Under the pieces are notes generated by a model. It was given only the letters and a program-made list of their open reading frames with translations, was not told where the DNA came from and searched no databases. A program made the translations under genes and the position numbers. Below are positions 1 to 10,740 of a stretch of 64,000 nt of DNA, piece by piece. Positions within the stretch are counted from its first letter, which is position 1. Each line of letters begins with the position of its first letter. This DNA is from Ilex aquifolium (lineage: Eukaryota > Streptophyta > Magnoliopsida > Aquifoliales > Aquifoliaceae), in contig OX637391.1 of NCBI GenBank assembly GCA_951799425.1, positions 45,355,069 through 45,419,068 on the forward strand, in the 5' to 3' direction.

Positions 1-1741
1 CGGTTCAAGTGAAAACACTTGTTGTGTTCATTGGATTTTGGAGATTGAAGCGTTGTTTCTTTAAAGACGAAATCTATTATATCTTAGGAGATAGTTTCTT
101 ATCAACCTTGAGCACCGAGAGAAAGCAAATATGTATTAAGAAAACTGCGTTTCACATGGCTCAAATTCTTCTTATTGATGTTATTTCTTCTTACTGTTCT
201 ATATTCAAGTAAGCGCATCACTTCTGTTTTCATACATTTTGTTTTATATAATTACTTTGTATATAACAGTATACATAGAGATAGAAATTTGTTATAATAA
301 TTATTATCTGGTTCTGATTTCCATATTGTTAATAGAACCACCATCAACGAAATCCACACCACCATTTCCTGCCACCACATCCACCCCTTTCCTCCCCTTC
401 AACCCCTACTGAACCCATCCAACTGCCACCACCATGGCCAATCGAGACCAGCCCACAACCCCTTCCTCGTCCTTAACCACCGCCAACTACATTCACCGTC
501 ACAGCCACTACCATCGCCATCGCCATCGCCACTGCCCAACCTCCACCCCTGTCTTTCCCCTCCACAATTTGAACCATAGCTCCATGGATGTTCTTAATGA
601 GTGTCTTATATCTATTATTTTCAATTTCCCTCTTCGGATTTGATAAGATAGTTCAATGATCAACATTTTGAATAGGAATTTCAGTTATTTTTGTGTTCAA
701 GTAGCTTTTGGCTTGATTTCAGCAGTTTTGTGCTTATATAGTGCATTCCAAGCCCTAGTTCTAGGTTCAAATTTATGTTTAGGCCCAAGTGATTGTGTTT
801 TTTTATACCGTAAGTTAATAGTTTTTTTTGGTGAGTGACCAACTATTTGTTTGTTTGGTATGTATGTTGGAGAGAGAACAATCAAGCCTTTGTTTCAGTA
901 AAAAAAACGAATGAGATCTAGAGTTATGGTGAGTCTTGGTGTGGTGTGATGAATTATGCTATGAAATTGCTTATATATTTTATCTTTCTTGCCAGGTAGA
1001 TGATGTGCTTGATAGTATTTGTCTTGCACCAAAGGATTGTGTATAATCCTATTGAATATTTGGAATTCTATAATTCACATAGCAATTGTTTTGTGTTGAG
1101 GAATTGACTATAGTTCTACTGTACCTTTTAATATTGGCCGAGCCTTTATGAGCATGAGCTTAACTTGAAAAAAGTGTGATACCATGAAATAAGGCGTTGG
1201 CCAATTGTGACAATGTTTCGTCATAATCTGGCTCTATATTACTATCGATATCATTGTTGTCTTTATCTTCCTATTCATTTTGCTTTTTTAGATTGAATGT
1301 TTTGTGTATTGGTCACCACTTGCGGCATATGTAGATATAAGCAGGGTGTTCTTTGTTGTGGAGGTGTCACTCCCTTTAATAGTCTAATTGTTGTGCTCCT
1401 TTAATTCCGAGGTTTTTTTCAACCTAAAACCTCACTTTATCTCTTTCTTTTGCTTATAATGGTGATTGATTGTCGGATAATCTTACTTATTTATATCTCT
1501 CCCGATGAAATATACTGCACACTTCATCAACATGACAATTCAGTATGGTACTTGTTTTGGTCAATTACAAAGTGACCGGGTAAAGTTTTTAGTATTTTAT
1601 TATTCATCCATACAATTTTACATATAATTTAAATCCAAATTTATGATTTAAAGTTATTTTTTTAATATTATAATAAATAAAATAAAATTTCAGTACCGCA
1701 ATCTTCGGATTATAACCAGATGGTCATTTTCATTTTTCAGT
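1..1741. other. Left-edge intergenic stretch, no gene recognised
   Basis: AT-rich sequence with one CCA/CAC-rich patch at about 335-560. That patch has an ATG in a good plant context at 434 and a short His/Arg-rich reading frame, but no domain, no convincing splice structure and no homologue that I recognise. The rest (840-1741) shows only short frames. It may hold the degraded 5' part of a gene or a promoter, and nothing here supports a named product. Confidence 0.4.
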
Positions 1742-1764
1742 TTGGAAAAGGAGCTTCAAAGCCC

Positions 1765-1910
1765 GACTTTGCTGGCATGGGGCAGACATTTTAGAAAGGT
1801 GGTGCCTTCAAATCTCGGGGTAACATCTTCCATGGTCCTGCATCAATTTTCTCCCGCAGTCTTTCAACGTTCCAACTTTGTATTTACCTCTTTCTTGGAA
1901 CTTTCCTACA
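1765..1910 (+). promoter_or_regulatory. Diverged duplicate of the VQ-gene upstream region
   Basis: This stretch aligns by eye with 40440-40585, just upstream of the intact VQ gene. Shared blocks in the same order are GCATGG-CAGACATT-TAGAAA, CATGGTC-TGC, CAATTTTCT, TTCCAACTT and TTTCTTGGAA. I infer that it is the old promoter region of the VQ-1 relic at 4330, now separated from it by about 2.4 kb of later sequence including a plastid-derived patch. Identity is only roughly two thirds. Confidence 0.45.
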
Positions 1911-1945
1911 CCAAATCTACCCGTCGGTCCGACAAAGGCACTTAA

Positions 1946-2419
1946 AAACTTAAAAAATATTATTTGAATGGGATCTGAAAATTTAATTAATTATAGTCAT
2001 TAAATTAAAAATGAATTATATCTAATATTGAAATTTATAATTAATTTAATATATTTATTATATTAAATCCCCAAATTATGCCTATAGAATTGTTCAAAAT
2101 ATCATTATTCAGTGTGATGTCATATAGATTTATCAAGTAAAAAGTCACATGTATGGAGTTTTATTATTTTTTATTCTTATAATTAAAATTACAAAAGGTC
2201 CATCTACAGTAACTATTTTAGCAATAAGTCTAAGGAAGGTATTTTAAGTTATTAAATTCATGTCATTTGATTTTTTTTGTTATTTAGTCAATCTAATTGA
2301 ATCTATTTTTTTTTTTATTATCAACGTACTCTTGATATATTCTGCGAAGTAATTTATTTATTTTTGGTACATTAAAAGGATATACAGATAAACCACTCTA
2401 CATATTCGTCAAAAGTATT
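1946..2419. other. AT-rich spacer, nothing recognised
   Basis: Very AT-rich sequence with several poly-T runs and no reading frame of note. It separates the old VQ-like upstream block from the plastid-derived patch. Confidence 0.4.
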
Positions 2420-2730
2420 GCCCCTCAGGAGTCAGGACAACATAGCTATCTCACCGCACCTACGTCGTGGCCGAAGTTAAGGTCTTACCGCGTACTCTGG
2501 ACGCTAAAGAGTAAGTTTAGCGGCGTCCTTGAGGCGATCTCGTAGTTCCTACGGGGTGGAGATGATGGGGTCGGTCCATGAATTTTCATTCCTTTTGCCG
2601 CATTTCGCTCAAAGGGTAGAAGGTCCTCCCCTTTTGGGCCGATTGTGGTGGAGGAGGAATTCGAACCCCCGACACTATGGCTCGTAGCCACGTGCTCTAA
2701 TCCTCTGAGTTACAGGTCACACCCCGTTTC
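2420..2730 (-). other. Plastid-derived insert (NUPT) around trnR-ACG
   Basis: A GC-richer island in AT-rich DNA. Read on the minus strand it begins with a plastid trnR-ACG-like tRNA and continues into GGCCCAAAAGGGG, which is how the spacer after trnR-ACG begins in land-plant plastid inverted repeats as I remember it. The remaining ~200 bp also look plastid-like but I could not verify them. The edges are approximate, placed where AT-rich nuclear sequence resumes. Differences from the plastid form show it is not recent. Confidence 0.65.
2646..2719 (-). pseudogene. Plastid-type tRNA-Arg(ACG) relic
   Basis: The reverse complement folds like plastid trnR-ACG. The D-arm region reads TAACTCAGAGGATTAGAGCA, the anticodon loop CTACGAG carries anticodon ACG, and the T-arm GGGGGTTCGAATTCC contains the invariant TTCGA. 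The acceptor-stem ends no longer pair well and the anticodon stem has lost a pair, so it is probably non-functional. It belongs to a nuclear plastid insert, not to the nuclear tRNA set. Confidence 0.7.
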
Positions 2731-3439
2731 CACTATATCTGTTCCCGAAAGTACCCTCAGCTACCGTAGTTATAGAGACTTGGACCCAAACATTAAACAA
2801 AAAAATCCAAATTCTTACCCACTGACCAACAACTCGTTGGTGGAAGTAATTTATCATGTTATCATCCTTCTCGTGATTTTTTTCTAATTTTTAGGGCGCT
2901 AGAATTTTACTCGCTGTTACGTATAAAGACCATCTTCTAGCTCGACAAAAGGAATGGATTGAAATTTTGATTTGATTTGCTTTGATTTTGTTGTCTTTCA
3001 TAGCAGCTCATTCAACAGACTAATTCATCTTTTCATTTAGACTTAGAAGTTGAAACAATAAATTATTCAGTACCAGATCTGGTTTTATGGTGTTTGGTGG
3101 TGGTACAGTTTGAGTCTTTGGATTTTGCTTGCAGCGATGGGTTTTTGGATTTTGCTGAAATTAATGAATTTTTAAATATTTCTTTGATTTTTTTCATTTT
3201 TACTGTCAATTTTTTTCGTTAATATCTAAAATATTTTTAGAGAATAGTAATAGTGGACTATTCACTGTCTTAGACCATGAAATTTTTATACATAAATTGT
3301 TGAGCAATTTTGTGTTATATTGAATATCCATGTTGAGAATTGTTGCATCTGTGTTGGTCAATAGGCTTTTAGTTTTTTTACTTTTGTTGCAACCTTCTTG
3401 TTGTGTGGATTAAAATTCTTAAATATTTTTGACTTCACC
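2731..3439. other. AT-rich spacer, nothing recognised
   Basis: No reading frame, tRNA or transposon end was recognised. Composition is typical of plant intergenic DNA, with many T-runs. Confidence 0.35.
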
Positions 3440-4115
3440 ATTTTTGATATATTTTTTTTCAATTCAAATGAAACTTCTTAAATAAGTTATTAAAATCTAA
3501 TCAATTTTACTAATTAAGTAGAATTTTTTCTTCTTTCCAACTAAATCTCTTAATAATGACCAAAAAAAAAAAAAACCTAAATCTCTTAATCAAATTAATT
3601 TAACTTTTAAGTTAAGATCAAGTTTCATTAGTCTCATCACTGTTTTTGAGTTCACTTTTTATATTTTTTTTAATATTTTGAGTTCACTGTTTTTAATATA
3701 TGTTTCTCAATTCAGATAAAACATTTTAAATATGTTATTAAAATTTAATTAATTTAATGTATTAAACATAATTTATTCTTCTTTCTAACTAAATTTCTTA
3801 ACCAAATTAATTGTATTTTATTTTTAAGTTAAGGCTAAGTCTCATTAGTCCTATCACTGTTTTTGTGTTCATTGTTTTGAGTTCACTGTTTATGTTTATT
3901 TAATATTTTTAAGTTCATTGTTTTTTATATATATTTCTCAATTTAAAATCTAATTATTAAAATCTAATTAATTATTAATTATTAAAATCTGAAACGTCTT
4001 AACTAAGTTATTAAAATCTAATTAAGTAGAATTTATTCTTATTTTCAACTAAATCTCTTAATCAAATTAATTTAGTTAAGACAAAATCTCATTAATCCCC
4101 TCACAGTTTTATGAG
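3440..4115. repeat. Diverged ~235-bp tandem repeat, about three copies
   Basis: Three successive blocks share, in order, TTATTAAAATCTAAT, TTCTTTC/TTTTCAACTAAAT, CTCTTAATCAAATTAATTT, AAGTTAAG and TCTCATTA-TCC-TCAC. They start near 3440, 3690 and 3925. Copies differ by indels and substitutions, so the array is old. It has no coding potential and lies directly upstream of the VQ-1 relic. Confidence 0.6.
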
Positions 4116-4329
4116 AAACCTGATTGTTCGCACAAAAATAACCTTAATTATCTCCTGAAGTAAATGTATTTTTGTCAAAGTTTCCAAATATGAACTTCTT
4201 CCAATTTTTCCTTTAAAATTTATAATAATATCTATACAAAATCTTTGACTTGGAATATTTTCACCAAAATAGTGGCAGCCATCCACATCTCTCTCTCTCT
4301 CTCCCTCTCTCTCTTTCCAAAAATTGGAA

Positions 4330-4704
4330 ATGGGTAATGGTGGGATTCATCATCATCACACCCTCGAGAGCAAAATACCAATTATAGCTAAGAAACAAAC
4401 CAATCAAGGTACAATAACATATATCTCCAATCCAATTATCCAACAACAGTGAAAGCCAACAACGCTTCTAAATTCCCAGCTATAGTTCAAGAACTCACGC
4501 TAGAAGCCCCGGCAATCCTGGAGGTGTGAATACGAATTACGAATCAAGCTAGCTAGCGGGGTTATTGATCATGGAACTCCAAATACAAAGCTCACTATTG
4601 AAAATGATGAATATGAGTCTTTTTCTTCAAGAATGACTTAGTAGCTTGAGAAAAAACGAAGATTTCTTCTCGGGAGAAGTGTTTTTTCGGCGGTTTAGGA
4701 TTTC
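4330..4704 (+). pseudogene. VQ-motif gene relic (VQ-1)
   Basis: The ATG at 4330 opens MGNGG, followed by a His run and TITYISNPII. A frameshift near 4449 then moves the frame, and VKANNASKFPAIVQELT follows. This is the VQ core (FxxxVQxLT), but the final glycine is replaced by leucine. Weaker homology runs on to GAAGATTTCTTCTCGGGAGAAG, matching the EDLFWGGV coding block of the intact copy at 40674. The C-terminal end and 3' flank are cut off at 4705, where a gypsy LTR begins. A CT-rich microsatellite (about 4288-4316) sits just upstream of the ATG. It is a clear pseudogene and the leftmost of three VQ copies here. Confidence 0.75.
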
Positions 4705-5808
4705 TGTGCGAAATGATTCCCGCATAATAACTAATTTACAGAACTCTCTCTTGATGAACTCGAGATTACCTGAAAAGTCGAAGGTCCCGTAGCAAATGGA
4801 TGTTGAGAAATCGTATAAGGTGATGAATCTTTTTACAGCTGTCTGGTCACTCTTGACTTATCGAGATGAGTCCTGTCACTCAAAAAGAAAGGTCAAAAGG
4901 CGCCGGAGTGTTTTCCGGCATGAACCCTCCGCCGATCAAGTCAGTATGTGAGAGAGTGGTGGAAAAGCACTGTTCTATTGTTTGGTTTCTAGTTGCATAC
5001 ATTCGACTTGCATTTGTGAAAGATACATATACCTCCCTGGATTTAATCATTGCGGACTGCCAGATCCCTTGGAGAGAAGGCTCCTTGTTGGCTCATTTGG
5101 AAGGCAACATGTGGAGCTCAGTCCTCGAGCAATGAGCTTTCCTTTTCACGTGGAAGAAGTTTCTGCATTTAATACTTGGACCTCGGTGCATTTAATGCTC
5201 GGCTTCCTATCTCGCCGATCAATAAATGCACCTCATTCTTCGGAAGGGAACATTTAATGTGACCTGATTATGGCTGCTCATGCGCAAGGGCATTTTCGTC
5301 CATTACCCCTCATAGGGGCATGTCTTATGTGCTTTGTACTTCATTCTCCCTTTTCTATTGGTCATTGACTTGCCCTCCCCACCATTTTGATTGCCTTGGG
5401 AAGGGGAAACTGATGATTGACAGCTAACTCTGCTCCCAAGCCATGATAACTGTCAGAATAACTAGTCATACTTTGTCGGTAGGGGACACTGAACACCGAG
5501 GACACGTGTCGAGTGGTCGGGGTTCCGAGGGCATTTGGCACTGAGGACACGTGTCAATACAGGGATGCTCTAGGTTGCCAGCGCCGAGAACACGCATCAG
5601 TTGCAGAGAGCTCTAGAGTGCCGAGGACATGTGTCAATCCATGGGGCATCTGGGGGTGCTATTGTGCCGAGGACATGTGTCGCTCAAAGGGAGATTCAAG
5701 GGGACTCACGCTGAGGATACGTGTCAATCCATGGAACACCCACGTCTATCATGTTGGGAACACGTGTCGACTCCATGTTAATTCACATAAACGTCCCATC
5801 ACCTACCC
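4705..5808 (-). repeat. Downstream LTR of gypsy element 1 (~1.1 kb)
   Basis: It begins TGTGCGAAATGATTCC and ends ACGTCCCATCA, with TG/CA termini. It matches 15086-15921 plus 29935-30197 along its whole length. The neighbouring interior sequence reads as a purine-rich tract on the minus strand (complement of CCTACCCCCCAGCCCTTCAT), the normal priming site beside a 3' LTR. About seven copies of a GAGGACACGTGTC-like motif occur between 5490 and 5770. Confidence 0.85.
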
Positions 5809-6289
5809 CCCAGCCCTTCATCTTCATACGATCGGGGTGACGTTGCAGAGGAAGATTAAAGGGCTTAGCTCGTCCTTCTTCGTGCAGCCGCTTTCCCAAC
5901 CTTGGGGTTTATGCCCTATTTAATGCGCCTCTTTCGTTCATTGTGCATAATGATGAGCTTCGGCTCTTATTTAAACTAAGTCACTGTCTTCCTCTTCCAC
6001 TTTTGACAACCTTGCAACTCGAAGAGTTCTTTGCCAGAGTTTCATCAAAGAAGCCTTAGGTCACCTAAAGCCATCAATCCCTCAGATTTCACCGGGGAAA
6101 GAAGCCACCAACCCCTCCTCTGTATCAGGATCGTGCTCATTGGTGAGTAACTGTTCTTCTTCTTTCCTTGTGACCTTTTTCCCTCTGTCCCTTCTCTTTT
6201 CTATCCTAGTAGCATCGTTTCTGCCCCTCTACCCTCATTCTTCTTTTTTCTTCTCTGTTTGTAGTAACCCTTAGGCCCCCCATCTTTAG
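5809..6289. other. Purine-tract side spacer of gypsy element 1
   Basis: Non-coding interior DNA between the downstream LTR and the antisense reading region. The purine-rich tract lies at its left edge (minus-strand reading). A short stretch near 5930-6130 could serve as leader for the antisense transcript, and no other signal was seen. Confidence 0.4.
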
Positions 6290-8830
6290 GAACCCTCCTT
6301 TCTCCTTACTTACACCTTGCTGAGACGTCATCGGAGTACGAACATCGACACCGATGAGGCTGGTCCCTCGAGGCCGACGAAATATATGGTTAAGGACCGC
6401 CAACAGATTACCAACTTTAAGATCCACTACTCTATCCCCTCGGGGTCGCTGTCAAAGAGTTCATTTCGGGACTCCACAGTGCCGACACTGGCACTGAGGC
6501 AACCATGCCCTTATACACTAAGGCCATTATGGAGGGTGGTATTAGATTTCCACTCCATCTTATCCTCCTTCGCTTCTTGTCCTTATTCTGCCTTTTCTCG
6601 GGGTAGTGTTGCATGAATACCTTCAAGATCATCATGGGAGTGGTGGCCTTGAACTAATGTCTTCAAGTCAACCTTGACTTGGAAGACATCATCTTTTCTT
6701 ACACCTTGATGAGGGTGATGCCTCAACGAAAGTTCTATCTCAAGGCCTGAGACCCAGCCATGTACCTTGTGACACACCTTCCAGACTTAGACAAGGGGTA
6801 CAAGGATGACTTGCTCGTCTTCAGTGGTCAATAAGAGAGAGGAGTTGTCCCCGAGTACACCGATTTTTGTTGTCCCAAGCAATGGCGGACAACGAGTATG
6901 TCGGCTTCTATCTTTTTCTTTTCGGCTTACATCACCTCGACGTACTCTAACTTGTCTTTAATCTTCTTTCTATTGTTTTTGCAGGATTCATCGACGCTGA
7001 ATCTGCTACACGCCCCTGGAACCTTGACAACATCGCCAACCTCATCACAGTCTGGGAATACTTGGGCAATGGGTTCAACCGAGTTGCACACGTGTTGCTG
7101 GACTACACCCCGGGGTACAGAAACTCCTCCTAAACCCCTCAACCATTCGATCGAGCGAGGTGGTTGGCATTATCTAGCAAGAACTTAGAGGAAGACCCCG
7201 ACAGAGCCATCGAAGCCGAGGTAGAGCCTATCGAAGACACTGTTATCGACGCCGAGGAAGTAAGGGATCCATCCACCACCATCCATGTCGAGGCAAGCAC
7301 TTCAGGCAGGGACATCTGATCTAAATTTGAGATTCTGCACAATCTTGAGGAAGAAGACGTCTTGGAGATCGACGTGTCCAACCCACCTCGTCTTTCCCTT
7401 AACCTAATCAAGGAGAAAGCTGCTCTCGCCACTAGGCAGGAGCGTGGCTCGGGCTCTAGGATCACTCTTTCCAACCAGGAACGGAATCATCCTTCTGGGA
7501 TGCCGATCTTGAGGGAGCCACCACCAATGCCCTCAATTGTCGATGATCGTGTTGTCTCGACACTGCTAGGACACAGTCGAGTCCATGACAGGGATCCTCA
7601 AATCGAGGAGAGGCATGATTGTGCTGGCCGCGACAGAGGCACTCCCACTCTGACACAGATGCCAACTCTAATGCTGACCCCAACGCCCACGACAACGTTG
7701 ACCCCCACTGTTCTAGAGTGGCGTGGTAGGGCCCAAGATCGTGACAACCAGTTGATCCTGATGATCGACTCTATCATTGCCTCTCCTCACGCAGCCTACG
7801 CCATGAGTGAGACAAACCACTTTGATGCTGACATGGCGATGCACCGAGGGCGTGGGAGCAATCATTTGTTTCGCTCACTCATCCATAACTCATTGGTGGT
7901 AAAGACTTCAACACTTGTGAATTTTCCTTTCTGTTTTAGTGTCTTCCTAAGTGTAACTCTCTTTCTTTTTTCTTCCAAGTGGCTCAGCAGGTGTGTATCA
8001 TTGCCGAGCGTTTCCATGCCCATCGGGACAAGGTCCAGGAGTGTGAGAGACTCCAAGCCGACCTTGAAAAAGCCCGAGGGGCTCTCACCATGGCCAGGGA
8101 AGACGTAGCTGCCTGAGATAAGACCCTGTTCACTCAAGGGACCCAGATCACCGAGCTCTTCAAAGAGAACCAGGATGTCAAGGGAGAAATTGACAAGGTC
8201 AAAGCTTCATTTGCTGATGCTGAAAAGAGAATTACCAAGGAGGTGAAGCAAGTGTCTTAGGCCAAGGAGAGGGTAGCCGAGTCAGAGCAGACTTGTGTCT
8301 CCCTCACCTAAGAGTTGGACAAGTTAAAGGCTAAGATGGAGGTTAACAAGCGGTCGAAGAAGGAGATCATCGATCGATGCGCCGACGACATTTTGGTGGC
8401 CTTCGAGGAGATGAAGAGGGAGTACTTCAAGATCGGGTGGGATGAGGCACTTTGGGCTGTCGGGGTCCCTGCCAAGTCCTCACTCTTCAAGGAGCACGAG
8501 TGCATTCCCTCTGAGGAGATGGTGTAGGCTGCCGCCGAGGTTGTAGTTGAAGATGTTGCAACACTTCAAGTTCTGCATCAAGCTCCTCCGGCTGAGAACG
8601 CAGATCCAACTCTTGCCCCTCTGAGTGACAATACCTCACTACCCGATGCTGCCATTGGTCCTGCTCCTGCTCCTGCCGATGCCATACCCACAGCTTCTGC
8701 CGACGCCAATCCTGCTGTTCCTCAATCTGACGTTGCACCCACTCCTCGCAATGCTTACTCCTTCTCCTCAAGCATTGACGAAATTTTTGGCGACATTGGA
8801 GGTGGAATCGAAGGAGATGTGATTGGGCCT
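6290..8830 (+). mobile_element. Antisense reading region of gypsy element 1 (Transposase_28-like)
   Basis: A decayed coding region on the strand opposite to gag-pol, between integrase and the downstream LTR. Its first part reads like the 'putative gypsy type transposon' family, with a MPLYTKAIMEGGIRFPLH segment typical of those proteins. Its last part is a Lys/Glu-rich coiled-coil-like segment that includes EYFKIGWDEALWAVGVPA. At least one intron-like gap with a TTTTTGCAGG acceptor occurs near 6900-6985, and spliced extra ORFs are known in this lineage. Function in the element is unknown. It is broken in several places. Confidence 0.6.
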
Positions 8831-9019
8831 CCGTAAAGAAGCTTCTTTACTTTTTTTCTTGTAACTTGGATTTTTCCAATTCTTGTCAGTTGAGGGACGC
8901 AAAGCCCTCTTTTTGTTGAATGTAAGAACATCTCTTTTTTATTAAGTGTCTGTCTCTTTCTTTTTTTTGTAAGTGTATCATTCATAGAGGCCGAGGTGGC
9001 CTAGGGATAAAAGTTTCTA

Positions 9020-9505
9020 AATGTTTTCCCTTGGGGGCCATGTCCTATACAAGAGGCTTCGCTCATTGAGTCTTTTTGGGGCAAATCTTCTTTTTCTAAG
9101 GTCTTGCCCTCGGGACCATGCCCCATCCAGGATGCTTTGCTTCTAGGGTCTCTTTAAGGACAAGTCTTTTTCTAAGGCCTTGTCCTCGAGGCCATACCCC
9201 ATCCAGTAGGCTTCGCTCCTAGAGCGTCTTTAAGGGCAAGTCTACTTCTAAGGCCTTGTCCTCGGGGCAATGCCCCATCTAGGAGGCTTCGCTCCTTAGG
9301 TCTTTTTGAGGTGAGTCTTTCTCTAAGGCCTCACCCTCTGGGCCATGCCCCTCGAGGAGGCTCTGCTCCTTTCGTCTCTTTGCAGGCAAGAGTCTTAAAA
9401 CTTCGCCTCTGGGGTCATGCCCCTTGCAAGAGGCTTCACTCTTTTGTTTCTTTGGAGGCAAGAGTCTTGAGACTTCGCCTCCGGGGCCTTGCCCCTTCCA
9501 GGATA
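9020..9505. repeat. ~75-bp tandem repeats between integrase and antisense region
   Basis: At least six head-to-tail units built around TTGTCCTCGGGGC-ATGCCCCATC-AGGAGGCTTCGCTC, TCTTT and AAGGCAAGTCTTTTTCTAAG. Unit starts fall near 9043, 9110, 9178, 9254, 9328 and 9404. Tandem repeats in this part of the element are known for Tat retroelements. Confidence 0.75.
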
Positions 9506-9726
9506 GCAAGCTTAACAAAAATAAGCCTTCATTTCTAAAAAATAGTACTTTTTCAAATTCATTACATTTCAAAGCCGGAGTACAACATTTATCTTCATAT
9601 CTTCCAATTTGTATGACCCAGAACGTCCCACCGATACAACTCTGTATGGTTCTTCCTAATTTGGTCTCATCTTTCCATCGGCCGAGTCACGAGTGTTCTC
9701 GAGTACTCTTCTGAGCACTAGGTTGT

Positions 9727-10740
9727 CTATTTGGAATCTTCGGGTTTTACTATTTTATTGTAGAGTTTGGACACCCCTTCTTGGTACTTAACTAATCTCA
9801 AGGCGGCCATTTCTCTTCTTTCCTCTGTGAGATATTTCTCTCCAGTGTAAAAAGCTTGCGTTCTTATAGTGGGGAGGCCCATCTCCAGCGGGATAACTGC
9901 CTCTACTTCATAGGCAAGGGCATAAGGTGTTTTGCCCGTTGAGGTCCGCGGAGTCGTCCTGTAAGACCAAAAGACATTCAGGAGCTCTTCCACCCATTTC
10001 CCCTTGGCTTTCTCCAACATCTTCTTGATTCCATTGATGATCGTCTAGTTTGTAGATTCAGCCTGTCCGTTGGCTGGCAGATACGAAGGCGTAAAGTAGT
10101 AATTCCGGATTCTGAGGTGCTCACAAAAAGATTTGAAGGGTTCGCTGTTAAACTAAGTCCCGTTTTCCAATACGAGCGCACGGGGGATCCCGAACCTCGT
10201 CATTATATTCTTTCACACTAACCTTTTGGTGTCCATATCCCTGATATGAGGCAATGGCTCAGCTTCGACCCACTTTGTGAAGTAATTGGTTATAACTATC
10301 AGAAACTTCTTATCTTCAGGATCTCTCGGGAGGGGTCTGACCAAGTCGAGTCCTCATTGGGCAAACGTCCAAGGACTGGTTAATGGGTGCGAATCTCTTG
10401 CTGGCTGTCTAATGGTGGGAGCGAACCTTTGGCATTGGTCGCACTTTCAGACATAAACTTGTGTATCCCTTTGCATCCGTGGCCACCAATATCCTTGCAG
10501 AATAATCTGATGGACCATAGATATTCCACCTGAACGCCCCCCACACATGCCTTCATTTACTTTGTACAGGAGGGGCTCAACTTTATCTTCCAGGACACAA
10601 AGCAAGTAGGGCCCTGAGACTGAATTTCGGTACAACTTCTGATCAAGGGAAGCCCAAAAATTTGGAGCCCTCAACTTTATCTTCCTGGCCTCTTTAGGAC
10701 ACTTTGGGAGCTCTCCGGATATGAGGAACCTAAGTAGCAA
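9727..10740 (-). mobile_element. Integrase region of gypsy element 1
   Basis: Minus-strand reading shows an H2C2-type zinc-binding part near 10450-10620 (HQIILQGYWWPRMQRDTQ). Towards 9727 it shows the C-terminal integrase signature GKTPYALAYEVEAVIP followed by KYQEGVSKLYNKIVKP. These are standard Ty3/gypsy integrase features. The region is broken. Confidence 0.8.

Noticed and set aside
434-643. His/Arg-rich short frame with a good ATG context
   Set aside because: Low complexity from a CATCGC repeat, with no recognised family or splice partner. Reported only as part of an unassigned stretch.
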